NCBI GenBank assembly: GCA_000621425.1
Contig: KK211275.1
Span: 100,358-164,357, forward strand
Origin: Lachnospiraceae bacterium AB2028
Lineage (GTDB): Bacteria; Bacillota; Clostridia; Lachnospirales; Lachnospiraceae
Direction of reading: 5' to 3'
Length of the DNA stretch: 64,000 nucleotides
Shown one piece after another: positions 55,849 to 64,000 of the stretch. A program made the position numbers and the translations under genes. Numbering within the stretch: the first letter of the stretch is position 1; the number at the start of each line of letters is the position of its first letter. The notes beneath the pieces are model-generated. The model searched no databases. It was not told the DNA's origin and was given only the letters and a program-made list of their open reading frames with translations.

Positions 55849-56289
55849 TTGCCGTTATCCAGAGTTTTAAAATCAAATAGAGGTTCAAGCTTAGTTCTGA
55901 TATCGGCGCTTACAGTAGTTATAATTGCGCTTACTGTTTCTCTAAGGATTGCTGCCGGCATGATAATGTCATCGGCAAACAAGCAGCTTAACCAGGATCA
56001 GGCGTATGAGCTTGCAGTGAGCCTGGGTAATAGCCTGGAGAGCAGGATAATCAATCCGGACACAAATACCGGTGCTGAAACGGGGCTGGAACTTACTGAT
56101 GGTGCTACCCTGGTGGATATGTCTGGATTTGACGGGATGCCGGATGCGAAGGTTAAGGCTGTGGTAAGCGCAGATGGTGCAGATAAATATATATTGACAG
56201 TTACGTCAAATGTGGGCAAGGCTAAATATATATGGACCGGCATATATAAGGGTAGTGCAGCCAAAGGCTACAAGAAATGTCTGGAATGA
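55849..56289 (+). CDS. Minor pilin, PilX/GspK-like, without Glu+5
   Basis: About 146 residues. Leader LPLSRVLKSNRG, then SSLVLISALTVVIIALTV, a pilin-type hydrophobic helix in which the usual Glu at +5 is absent (Leu there). GspK/PilX-type tip pilins typically lack this Glu. The globular part has no recognised domain. I choose TTG 55849, with GGGAG six nt upstream (55838-55842), giving a normal-length leader. ATG 55813 is in frame but lacks a ribosome binding site. First gene of a four-gene operon. Confidence 0.7.
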   Translation: MPLSRVLKSNRGSSLVLISALTVVIIALTVSLRIAAGMIMSSANKQLNQDQAYELAVSLGNSLESRIINPDTNTGAETGLELTDGATLVDMSGFDGMPDAKVKAVVSADGADKYILTVTSNVGKAKYIWTGIYKGSAAKGYKKCLE

Positions 56290-56301
56290 TGGAAAGGCCA
56301 T

Positions 56302-56628
56302 ATGAAGGTGTTTTTTGAGAAAAAACTGAAAAACAGGGGCGAAACCATGGTAGAGGTCATGGTTGCTTTTATTATTTTGCTTATAGTGCTTGCTCTTTTC
56401 GGTACTTCAATTACGGCTACGGGCAATGCGGAAAGGTATGCAAATGAAAAACGCACCGAGGCTGATACTGCAATGCAGCAACTACAGAAAAAACTTCATG
56501 GTGGCGGATCAGATGCGACGGCGACAGGGAAAAAGAAGAATGCTACCGTGCAGTCAAAGAACGTTATAGCAACTCAGTACACAACTGCAGATGGCTGTGT
56601 ATACTGGGTATTTACGAACGAAGAGTGA
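56302..56628 (+). CDS. Minor pilin, PilV/GspI-like
   Basis: 108 residues. Leader MKVFFEKKLKNRG, then ETMVEVMVAFIILLIVLALF with Glu at +1 and +5, as in PilV/GspI. A short soluble tail of about 75 residues. GGAAAGG is the ribosome binding site, 12 bp after the previous stop. The next gene starts next to its stop. Part of the probable tip complex. Confidence 0.82.
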   Translation: MKVFFEKKLKNRGETMVEVMVAFIILLIVLALFGTSITATGNAERYANEKRTEADTAMQQLQKKLHGGGSDATATGKKKNATVQSKNVIATQYTTADGCVYWVFTNEE

Positions 56629-56636
56629 AGGAAAAG

Positions 56637-57512
56637 ATGTTTAAGCTTTTTAAAAGAAAAAAGCACAGGGATAAGGGAAGTACTCTGGTAGAATTGGTGG
56701 TTGCAATGGCACTTACTGCAATACTTGCTACCGCTGTGGTTACCGTAATGCATCCGGCAGTGAGCATCTTCCTAAAGGTTCAGAAACATTCCAGGGCTCA
56801 GATGGTTGCGGATACCGTTGCGGATACACTTAGAGCGGAGTGTGCATCTTCCTATATCAAGGGGTATGGCGATGCAAGGGTGATAAGCGTGGACGCTGAA
56901 AATGACTATTCCGTCGGTGATGGAACAATTTTGAGTAAACTGAGCGGACTGACCACACCGAGTACCTCTGACGGCAATGTACTTTTTATCAGAAAGAATG
57001 AAGGATACGCAGAAGTCTTGTACTGCAATACTTGGATATCCCAGAGTGATTATGCGGATGTGTATGCAGCTGATCAGGTACGCACGAATGATAATGTGAC
57101 CAGCAAGGCTGTGTACAGACTTTTCCCAAATGGGGCAGGGTCGCTTACTGAAACTCAGATGCCTGTAGATACCAGACAGGGATATCTTCATAGTGCATAC
57201 TATGAGACGGCATCAAATAAAATTGATATCGGTGGGAAAACCGTGACAGTGGTACATCCTGAAAAGCCCTACGATTATACAAATCCATTCGCGTCCAGTG
57301 TATATAGCGGGTTTACCGTGGATGTTACATATTCGGATTTCACATATGAAAGTATTGTGGCAGGGTCAGACTCGCTGGCGGACAAGCGACCGGCTTATGT
57401 AGTTGCCAATATAAAGGTATATGACAGCAGTTTTGGAGAACAGTCGATAGACACTTTGGTTTATAGCAGGCAGGCAGTTTTGTGCTTTGCCCAGGACAAT
57501 GTTAAGGAATAG
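56637..57512 (+). CDS. Minor pilin, PilW/GspJ-like
   Basis: About 291 residues. Leader MFKLFKRKKHRDKG, then STLVELVVAMALTAILATAV with Glu at +5. A larger soluble domain (about 240 residues) of beta-rich sequence follows. Length fits PilW/GspJ. ATG 56637 follows AAGGA, and a GTG at 56625 overlapping the previous stop is an alternative. Second-to-last gene before the giant prepilin. Confidence 0.82.
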   Translation: MFKLFKRKKHRDKGSTLVELVVAMALTAILATAVVTVMHPAVSIFLKVQKHSRAQMVADTVADTLRAECASSYIKGYGDARVISVDAENDYSVGDGTILSKLSGLTTPSTSDGNVLFIRKNEGYAEVLYCNTWISQSDYADVYAADQVRTNDNVTSKAVYRLFPNGAGSLTETQMPVDTRQGYLHSAYYETASNKIDIGGKTVTVVHPEKPYDYTNPFASSVYSGFTVDVTYSDFTYESIVAGSDSLADKRPAYVVANIKVYDSSFGEQSIDTLVYSRQAVLCFAQDNVKE

Positions 57513-57521
57513 TTAGGGAAC

Positions 57522-60500
57522 ATGAAACAGGCAGAGAACAGGAAAATTAATATTATCCGATCTGACAGGGGTTTCACGCTGGTGGAGCTTATTGTGGTGT
57601 TAGCTGTCATAACAATTGTTTCATCTGTGGCAGTGCTGTCCCTGGTAGGTTATATCGATAAAGCCCGCTTTGACAAGAACGAGCAGAACGCCCAGAGCGT
57701 ATTTCAGGCAGCACAAGCGGCGGTCAACCATAAGAAGTCAACGGGAGAACTGGAAGGTTGGATAACTGAAGTGCTTATGAAGGAAGGCACGGAAGATCCT
57801 TATTATCCGACTAATTCTGATATGGATGCAGAAGGCAAGCCGCTTGATGAATTCTATAATGTCGCTGATTTTACGAATTTTAGTTCGGCAGGTAATAATC
57901 AGGGCGAATCTGTACATATGCGTTATATCCTTACTTACAAAAAAGGGGGGACAGATGCTCAGAGTAAGGCGCTGGACGAACTCTTAAGCAGTTATTTCTA
58001 TGATACTACGGTAATGATGGCTACCTTCACCATAGAATTTGATGTGGAGAAGACTATCGGTTCGGATGGGACACCTCATTATAATACGAATGCTTACGCC
58101 GTTTTTTATGATGAGGGAAGGTCTGTTTGGGATGATGAGGCCATGAAACATCTTTCATGCGAAGTGCCTTATCGTGATAGCGACTACAGAAGGGGCACCA
58201 GTCTGGTTGGATACTATAACGGTGGTATGCCTGGGGCAGTAGACTCTGTATATGTTCCTAACATGGATCAGAAAATGGAGTTTGCGGAGTTGGCTTTAAG
58301 GAATGGTGAGGCTCTGGAACTGTCATTCAGTGCCATTAATGACAACATGCTTGTTACCGGATCAGGACAGTACAATGTTCATTACATTGCGTCAATTTAT
58401 GACAGTGCTACTGATGAGAAGCTGGCGGATCTTGCCATAAACGAGGCAGCACTTACAAAGGGAACACCTACCAAGAATAAACCGACAGACTACAGTGCAG
58501 CCCTTAAGTTTGAGGCTGGTACCAAGAATGATGGTGACACGGCTATCCGTAGGGTGGATGGTGTTGACCGGCAGGTGCTTTATACAGTTGAAAATCTTAA
58601 GGACAAGAATGGTGATCCGATAACAAGATATGCGGCGACTATTGAGTCCTTTGCTTTGGTCTATCTGAATCGGGGGTCAGGTGATTTTGACTATAATTCA
58701 TTGGAATTTGGAAAAGTCAGTGGATCTACGGATTTTTATAGGTTTCCCATTAAGATTTCCTATGTGATAAACGAGGACAAGTCAGGGAACCAGACTTCGT
58801 ATGTGGCATATTCAATTGCCCTGGATTCCATGATGTCCAGAAACGCATTGTATCAGGTGGAATCCGATACAAAAGGTACCAGGACTAAGGGACAGAATTA
58901 CAGCATTTCCAGGCTTTTTACTGATACACCGGGATTTAATAAGACTCTGTCGCCGAAGAATATATATGTTTCCATGACTGTAGCCGAGGATGAGTTTACT
59001 GATGCAAAGCTGGCAGAATGTAATGTGACAACTGATCTTCCTGAGTCGGATGAAGTAAAAGCTGTCAGAGCTCTTGATGATCCCGTTTATCTGCAGGCAG
59101 ACGGTTCCTATAAGGTGAGCGAAAGTGCAGCAGGCAGGGATTCTTCAGATGGTTATGCTGTAGTTAATACATATTTCGGTGATCTGGGCAACGGCAGTCT
59201 GGGCAGCAGCGAAGCGGCAGGCTCTGCGGCTGTTACCTCATTCCGTCATCTTTACAATATTCGTTTTATGGAAGGCTTTGCAGGGGATGTTGAATATTCC
59301 GTAAAGCGTGACTTGAACTGGTACAGCGAGAAGAATGGAACCTATACGAGTGATGTAAAGGTGTATAACACGGTAAACGGCCAGGCATATCTTGATTACA
59401 ATTCTCCGGTGGGAAAGAATGCAAAGTCTTCTAATGCAGCAAAGCTTGTAATGTGGCCTGCACTCCCTAAACTTCCAGCAAAACAGAAGATAGTTGCAGT
59501 GGACAACTCACTGTCAGCTGATACTGAAGATAAGACTTCTGTGATACGTAATCTACAGATGAGAAGAGGGTCTTTCCTGTCAACTGATACAGGACTTGGT
59601 TTTATATGCGAAAATGACGGTACTATACAGAACTTAAGATGTGAGAATTTTATGCTGACGCTGGATAATACTGCTGATGGGGCGGCAAGTGATGTCGCTA
59701 AAGCTGATAGCGTCGTAACTTATCTTATCGGCCACGGTAATATGGACAAGTGGGATTCCATAAATGCGCTTGATAAAAAATTTGGTGCTGTTCCTATTGG
59801 CGGACTTGTAGGCCTTAATAAGGGGCATATCGGTGTTAGCAGTACTGATAGTGATAAAACTAAAAACACTGTCAGAATGAGTAATGTCAATGTTCTGGTT
59901 GGTGCCTGGGATGGAGCAAAGTGGAAAACTCCACGTTTTTTCCTAAGCACAGGTGGTGTAATAGGTGAGTACACTGCCACGGCGCAGTCCGGCGGTACGA
60001 TTACAGTGGATGGTTACTATGCAGTTTCCGGTGCGTCAAAAGTGGGGGGTATTATAGGTTCGGCATCTGCTGGAGTCGATGCGTATCTTATCGTTGATAC
60101 TACGCAGAATACGGACAAAGCCGCAGTGGATTTTCAGGATGTTGATGCTTTTATTATGGGGCGTTACATAGTAGGCGGTGCTGTCGCATATATGAATAAC
60201 GGTTATTTTGCAAAGGGTGTATTTGCACAGGGTGTAACCAGTCCAACTTATAGCTATGATGATAATGGTGTAGTGAACATTGTGGAAAACGATGCAGATA
60301 AGTATGGTGTATACGTAAATCTGTCGTCAGGTTCATATATAAGGCAGGCGGGAAGTGACAAGGATTCTTACGGAAATGCAGGTGCAGTCGGACAGATAGA
60401 AAACCATACAGCTGGCAAAGCACTGAGTGTAAAGGTCGTTAATGCCGGTTTAATTTTAAGTGACGGAAGTGACAAATCAAGATATGTTTCGGCGGCTGTC

Positions 60501-63500
60501 GGTTTCTTGAATGGCGGATCTGCATCATCCGTTTATATCAATGTTGAAAATTCCGGAAGCATAGGTACAAAGGACGGCACAAGCATATATGATGATAAAA
60601 ACAGATGGGACGCCAAGTGTTATGCTGCGGCAGCAGGTATAGCTTATATAAAAGATTTTGGAAGCGATGATCTGAAATATGTTTTCAATGTAAAAAACAG
60701 CGGACTACTGTATGGAGGCACTAACGGTCAGACTCAGAATGCGGGTATCGGTCTTGCTGTGGGGGCATTTGATACCGCAGCTTCGCCTGTATTTATAGTA
60801 AAGGCAGTAAACAGCGGAACTATATTCGGAGGTGACTATGTAGACAAGCAGACTACGGATGCATTCTGGAAAAATGGGAATGTGGCTGATTACGGCGTGG
60901 GTGGAGCTATCGGTTTTGCTCGTTCATTGGGCTGTTCTCATATTTATGCGGTGCATGAGTCTGGGGCTAACTTAAAGGCAAACGGAAACAATGTGGGCGG
61001 CGCTGTGGGATGCATCCGGAATGATGCAAAAGGAAACAGCGTGTCGGATGCGTTTACTGTAACATCTGTTCTTCAGAAAGGCGTGAATGTGAGGGCTGAT
61101 GGAATAAATGTAGGCGGATGTATTGGCAATATGTGGAATCAGGGGGATTACTGTTTGCTTCGTACTGAAGTAGATGGTGATGTTACCGTGAGCGGATATA
61201 AGAATATTGGCGGTGTGGCAGGAAGAAATCAACAGGCTGCAAGTGGTACCGGTGCATGTGTTTACCTTCAGGGCACATCGGCTACGCCCGAACTTACTTT
61301 AACAGCAGTAAAGGATAATGGGAAAATCGAGGATGTAAATAGCAACGTCGGCGGTGTCATAGGTGCAGTAGGAAGCAAAGGGGGCGAGTATAGTACAAAA
61401 ATTATTTCTCCTGCGCAGGATGGTAATGACAATCTGTCTGTTTCAATAATGGGTTATTCGAATGTTGGCGGAATGGCCGGATACTTCTACATGGGAGATC
61501 TGGAGCAGCCGGATGCGTCAAAACAGCACAGCAATATTTCAACTCAGGATTTTGCATTAATTCTTAATCCTGCGTCTTCAATTGTGGCAACAAACAATAC
61601 CGCAGGAGGATGTATAGGTTTCCTTGAAGGTGTGACAGAAAAGGATTTTGCGTCAAAACTTGAAGTGACTGTTTTGAATGGAAGTACCGAGAATATGATC
61701 AGCGCCGCTGAATATAATGCGGGCGGTGTTATAGGTAAGACCAGGAATCTGAATGCAAGTAAAACCATTACATCGCATATAGAGTCCCAGTATGCTGTTA
61801 ACAGTAAAAAGTGTGTTGGTGGCGCGATAGGATATTCTGAAGGTATTGGAACTATTGAATTAATAACTGCAGAGCTTGGAAAAGCATCTGCAGGATCGAC
61901 GGTGACTCCTTTGCGGAGTGATGGCTACGCAGGTGGATGCCTTGGGTGGGCAAAAGATGGTGTTGTTGTTCGAAGGGCAGAAACTGTAGTTAATACTAAC
62001 GCAACAATTATTGATCATGTTACGGCCGAATATGATGAAAGAAACGAACAGCAGATAGCTTTTGGCGGTGTTGTAGGCGGCTTGACTGGAAATTGTACCA
62101 TTACTGCGGCAGGATTCAGTGGCACTGCATCTGAGATGAATCTTACTGTAAATAAAAGGAATGTTGGTGGTGTGGCAGGTCTTGTGGAAACTGGCAGTGT
62201 GATCAGTGATATGTTCGAAACACTTCCGGTATGCATTGATGCCAATTGCAACGTAGGTGGATATGTCGGTAATCTTAGCGGCGGTATTATCGGTGCCCCT
62301 GATAAGGAACTTGTAATTAATAACATAAAAACTGTTGCGGCATCTAATGATGGAGCAAAGCAGAAATACGGAACGGGTTCTTTGGTGGGACTTATAGATA
62401 ATTCGGGTGTTGTGCAGTGGAAATCTGTAGAGGTAACACTTAATGATGGAAATCTGGTGAAAGGTGGATATAATACCGGCGGCATAATAGGACAGATTCA
62501 GCTTGGAACCGTGACATGTAATCTGGATACTCATTTCAAAGGCGGACAGGTCATGACCAACCAAGGCGGTATGGGTGGTGTTATAGGGGGGATGTTTGGC
62601 GGCGAGGCTAATGGGGTACTCTCCACTCATATTGATTTTAGATACCCGACTGATGATGCTACTCGGTCTGCACTTGCCGGTGAGACTGATTCATCCAAGT
62701 TTTGTAAGGGTGTAGGCGGTGTCGTAGGTCAGATGGGGGACGATACTGACGCCGGAAGAGTTGCAGTTATAAAAGTAAATACAATGGTACTCAGATTTGA
62801 GGAGGATTTTGCGCTGCTTTCGGGAACCAGTTCTGTAGGCGGCGTGTTGGGACAGTGCGAAACAAGGAATGGTGAAATAGGGGCCATTACCGTTAAATCC
62901 ATGGAGACAAGTGGCAATAAAGTTCATAAACTCATGATTACTCCTACTGTATCCGGTGCGTATGATGTGGGTGGGCTGATAGGATACATGCTTAGTCCTG
63001 TACCTGAACACTTTACTGCTGAAAATATAGACATTACAGTAAAAGGAAACCATTATGTCGGCGGATGGATAGGCGGTCTTGACGGTTGCTGGGGGACAAA
63101 AGATCATCCGGTAAATATTGGCGTGACGGGGATTAATTCTGTAACTGGTGCCTATGGTGTCGGTGGTGTTATAGGGTGTCTTGGAGCTTTCAATGATGGT
63201 GGTAAAGTATATGGTACCATGGATGTTGACCTTAAAGATGCTAAGATAAAGGCAACGGGGGGAAACGGCGCAGGCGGTGCAATTGGACTTATAGGTGTGC
63301 AGAGCGAAGTAAAAGAATCGGGAGTAGAATCTATTGTTTACGGTAAAATAAATGTAAAGCTAAATAATACTAAAATAACCGGTTATAACGATGCCGGTGG
63401 TGCCATAGGTTGCATTTTGGTACACGGTCGCTTGGATGATGATTGTGATATCATCGTAAATGTTGAGGGTGACTCTGCGCTTGAAGCTACAAACGGCTCT

Positions 63501-64000
63501 AAAGCAGTGGGGGGGATTGTAGGCGCAAATGAAGGGATATTCCTTGCGGATATTGAGCTTAAAGTGTCTGATGGTGTGGAATATAAGCTTTCGGCATCCG
63601 GTGGTGGGAATATTGGTACTGTAATGGGTCGCAATAAGAAGGTGTTCGGCAGACTGTCTTCTGAAACGATTGAAGTTCCGGAAGGGGATGGGGAAGTTCT
63701 GCTTAGTGGATCAAATACCGGTGCAATACTGGGATGGAATGAGAAAGCGGGATTATGTGGTCTCATTGAAAAGTCAGACGGAGAGTATAAAAAGGCAGAT
63801 TCAGGTACATTAACATACCAGTCTAATGTTGAACTTACCGGATCTCATGTTTCTTCAGGCGAATATGCAGGTTTCGTTGGAAAGAAGGAGGGAACTGTGA
63901 ATCGTGTGGTAATGGAATTTATAGATTCGACGAATACCAACCAGACAAACAATGCCCCGACGAATACTGATCCGACGAATACCGATCCGACGAATACCGA
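57522..64000 (+). CDS. Giant prepilin with GLUG-like repeats (3' end outside window)
   Basis: Open without stop from ATG 57522 (AGGGA upstream) to the window end, at least 2,159 codons. Residues 1-18 form a short basic leader, then GFTLVELIVVLAVITIVSS, a canonical prepilin helix with Glu at +5 and cleavage after the Gly. Residues about 60-750 are a mixed-sequence region with no recognised domain. From about 758 to 2115 come about 30 copies of a GG-x-x-G core (often NVGGVIG, DAGGAIG or SVGGVLG), like GLUG repeats that fold into a beta-helix. A Thr-Asn-Thr-Asp-Pro repeat starts at about 2146. It follows three minor pilins and probably sits at the pilus tip as an adhesin (inference). Frame is intact by hand translation across the whole span. 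Confidence 0.85.
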   Translation, partial: MKQAENRKINIIRSDRGFTLVELIVVLAVITIVSSVAVLSLVGYIDKARFDKNEQNAQSVFQAAQAAVNHKKSTGELEGWITEVLMKEGTEDPYYPTNSDMDAEGKPLDEFYNVADFTNFSSAGNNQGESVHMRYILTYKKGGTDAQSKALDELLSSYFYDTTVMMATFTIEFDVEKTIGSDGTPHYNTNAYAVFYDEGRSVWDDEAMKHLSCEVPYRDSDYRRGTSLVGYYNGGMPGAVDSVYVPNMDQKMEFAELALRNGEALELSFSAINDNMLVTGSGQYNVHYIASIYDSATDEKLADLAINEAALTKGTPTKNKPTDYSAALKFEAGTKNDGDTAIRRVDGVDRQVLYTVENLKDKNGDPITRYAATIESFALVYLNRGSGDFDYNSLEFGKVSGSTDFYRFPIKISYVINEDKSGNQTSYVAYSIALDSMMSRNALYQVESDTKGTRTKGQNYSISRLFTDTPGFNKTLSPKNIYVSMTVAEDEFTDAKLAECNVTTDLPESDEVKAVRALDDPVYLQADGSYKVSESAAGRDSSDGYAVVNTYFGDLGNGSLGSSEAAGSAAVTSFRHLYNIRFMEGFAGDVEYSVKRDLNWYSEKNGTYTSDVKVYNTVNGQAYLDYNSPVGKNAKSSNAAKLVMWPALPKLPAKQKIVAVDNSLSADTEDKTSVIRNLQMRRGSFLSTDTGLGFICENDGTIQNLRCENFMLTLDNTADGAASDVAKADSVVTYLIGHGNMDKWDSINALDKKFGAVPIGGLVGLNKGHIGVSSTDSDKTKNTVRMSNVNVLVGAWDGAKWKTPRFFLSTGGVIGEYTATAQSGGTITVDGYYAVSGASKVGGIIGSASAGVDAYLIVDTTQNTDKAAVDFQDVDAFIMGRYIVGGAVAYMNNGYFAKGVFAQGVTSPTYSYDDNGVVNIVENDADKYGVYVNLSSGSYIRQAGSDKDSYGNAGAVGQIENHTAGKALSVKVVNAGLILSDGSDKSRYVSAAVGFLNGGSASSVYINVENSGSIGTKDGTSIYDDKNRWDAKCYAAAAGIAYIKDFGSDDLKYVFNVKNSGLLYGGTNGQTQNAGIGLAVGAFDTAASPVFIVKAVNSGTIFGGDYVDKQTTDAFWKNGNVADYGVGGAIGFARSLGCSHIYAVHESGANLKANGNNVGGAVGCIRNDAKGNSVSDAFTVTSVLQKGVNVRADGINVGGCIGNMWNQGDYCLLRTEVDGDVTVSGYKNIGGVAGRNQQAASGTGACVYLQGTSATPELTLTAVKDNGKIEDVNSNVGGVIGAVGSKGGEYSTKIISPAQDGNDNLSVSIMGYSNVGGMAGYFYMGDLEQPDASKQHSNISTQDFALILNPASSIVATNNTAGGCIGFLEGVTEKDFASKLEVTVLNGSTENMISAAEYNAGGVIGKTRNLNASKTITSHIESQYAVNSKKCVGGAIGYSEGIGTIELITAELGKASAGSTVTPLRSDGYAGGCLGWAKDGVVVRRAETVVNTNATIIDHVTAEYDERNEQQIAFGGVVGGLTGNCTITAAGFSGTASEMNLTVNKRNVGGVAGLVETGSVISDMFETLPVCIDANCNVGGYVGNLSGGIIGAPDKELVINNIKTVAASNDGAKQKYGTGSLVGLIDNSGVVQWKSVEVTLNDGNLVKGGYNTGGIIGQIQLGTVTCNLDTHFKGGQVMTNQGGMGGVIGGMFGGEANGVLSTHIDFRYPTDDATRSALAGETDSSKFCKGVGGVVGQMGDDTDAGRVAVIKVNTMVLRFEEDFALLSGTSSVGGVLGQCETRNGEIGAITVKSMETSGNKVHKLMITPTVSGAYDVGGLIGYMLSPVPEHFTAENIDITVKGNHYVGGWIGGLDGCWGTKDHPVNIGVTGINSVTGAYGVGGVIGCLGAFNDGGKVYGTMDVDLKDAKIKATGGNGAGGAIGLIGVQSEVKESGVESIVYGKINVKLNNTKITGYNDAGGAIGCILVHGRLDDDCDIIVNVEGDSALEATNGSKAVGGIVGANEGIFLADIELKVSDGVEYKLSASGGGNIGTVMGRNKKVFGRLSSETIEVPEGDGEVLLSGSNTGAILGWNEKAGLCGLIEKSDGEYKKADSGTLTYQSNVELTGSHVSSGEYAGFVGKKEGTVNRVVMEFIDSTNTNQTNNAPTNTDPTNTDPTNT
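59790..63885 (+). repeat. About 30 GLUG-like protein repeats
   Basis: Coding repeats of 35-60 residues each ending in [NDSY]-[VA]-G-G-x-[IVA]-G. I count about 30 cores with at least GG and the final G. They are diverged at the DNA level, so this is an old protein repeat, not recent DNA expansion. Confidence 0.85.
63960..64000 (+). repeat. 15-bp tandem repeat encoding Thr-Asn-Thr-Asp-Pro
   Basis: ACGAATAC(T/C)GATCCG occurs twice in full, and a third copy is cut by the window end. The preceding codons (TNTNQTNNAP) look like degenerate copies. Nearly identical units suggest a recent or unstable expansion that may continue beyond the window. Confidence 0.85.

Noticed and set aside
61860..63766. 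Long - strand open frames (up to 256 codons) in the last 2 kb
   Set aside because: They are antisense to the giant prepilin, with biased composition rich in Ser, Thr and Pro or Cys and His. The + strand reading with about 30 ordered repeats explains the region.
1..64000. CRISPR arrays, tRNA or rRNA genes, insertion sequences, prophage genes
   Set aside because: No spaced direct repeats, tRNA cloverleaf, transposase or phage structural gene was recognised. XerD here is the chromosomal recombinase type, not a phage integrase.

Overview
The window looks like one chromosomal stretch of a low- to moderate-GC Gram-positive Clostridia member, most likely a Lachnospiraceae relative. This is inferred from RqcH, the NUDIX/XerD neighbourhood, GGAGG-type ribosome binding sites, the type IV pilin style and the many YfhO-type proteins. 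No rRNA marker is present. Every credible gene is on the + strand except one (19200-21830).

1-15.2 kb: housekeeping genes (recN 3' end, glgA, rqcH, an aspartate aminotransferase, a NUDIX hydrolase, xerD, lepA, a zinc-ribbon protein and a barstar-like protein). Three visibly AT-rich genes for large membrane proteins sit singly between them (657, 6048, 11740).

15.2-51.6 kb: an unusually dense block of polytopic, GT-C-like membrane proteins. With the three above, the window has sixteen. Seven form one paralogous family with a shared architecture: one N-terminal membrane helix, an extracytoplasmic domain of about 150-200 residues, then a multi-helix body with conserved YDGKYYVYFG-type, CRPT, RFGSPFDFG and RYTLEFS motifs. 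Four of these are an A-B-A'-B' tandem duplication (21950-30161), two a C-C' duplication (35774-39930), and one stands alone (15216). Three YfhO-family proteins, two related GT-C-like proteins 31 kb apart, a DUF6311-like protein, an acyltransferase-3 and a single GtrB/CsbB-type polyprenyl-phosphate glycosyltransferase complete it. The likely common theme is transfer of lipid-linked sugars onto extracytoplasmic acceptors. A type IV major pilin gene with its own promoter and terminator lies inside this block.

41.3-55.5 kb: interleaved with the membrane genes is a metabolic cassette: GNAT, SDR, split transketolase, acyl carrier protein, AMP-forming ligase, type II thioesterase, LuxE-like acyl-protein synthetase and LuxC-like acyl reductase, plus two FdtA-like sugar ketoisomerase-type cupins. 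Together they could activate an acyl group, reduce it to an aldehyde and elaborate it, probably to decorate a glycan or make a glycan-linked lipid. The product is not known.

55.6-64 kb: a type IV pilus minor-pilin operon. Three small pseudopilins (PilX-, PilV- and PilW-like in order) are followed by an open frame of at least 2,159 codons that runs off the window. It starts with a canonical prepilin leader and carries about 30 GGxxG (GLUG-like) repeats, ending in a TNTDP repeat linker. This looks like a giant pilus-tip adhesin and, with the multiplied GT-C family and the acyl-reduction cassette, is the best candidate for an undescribed system.
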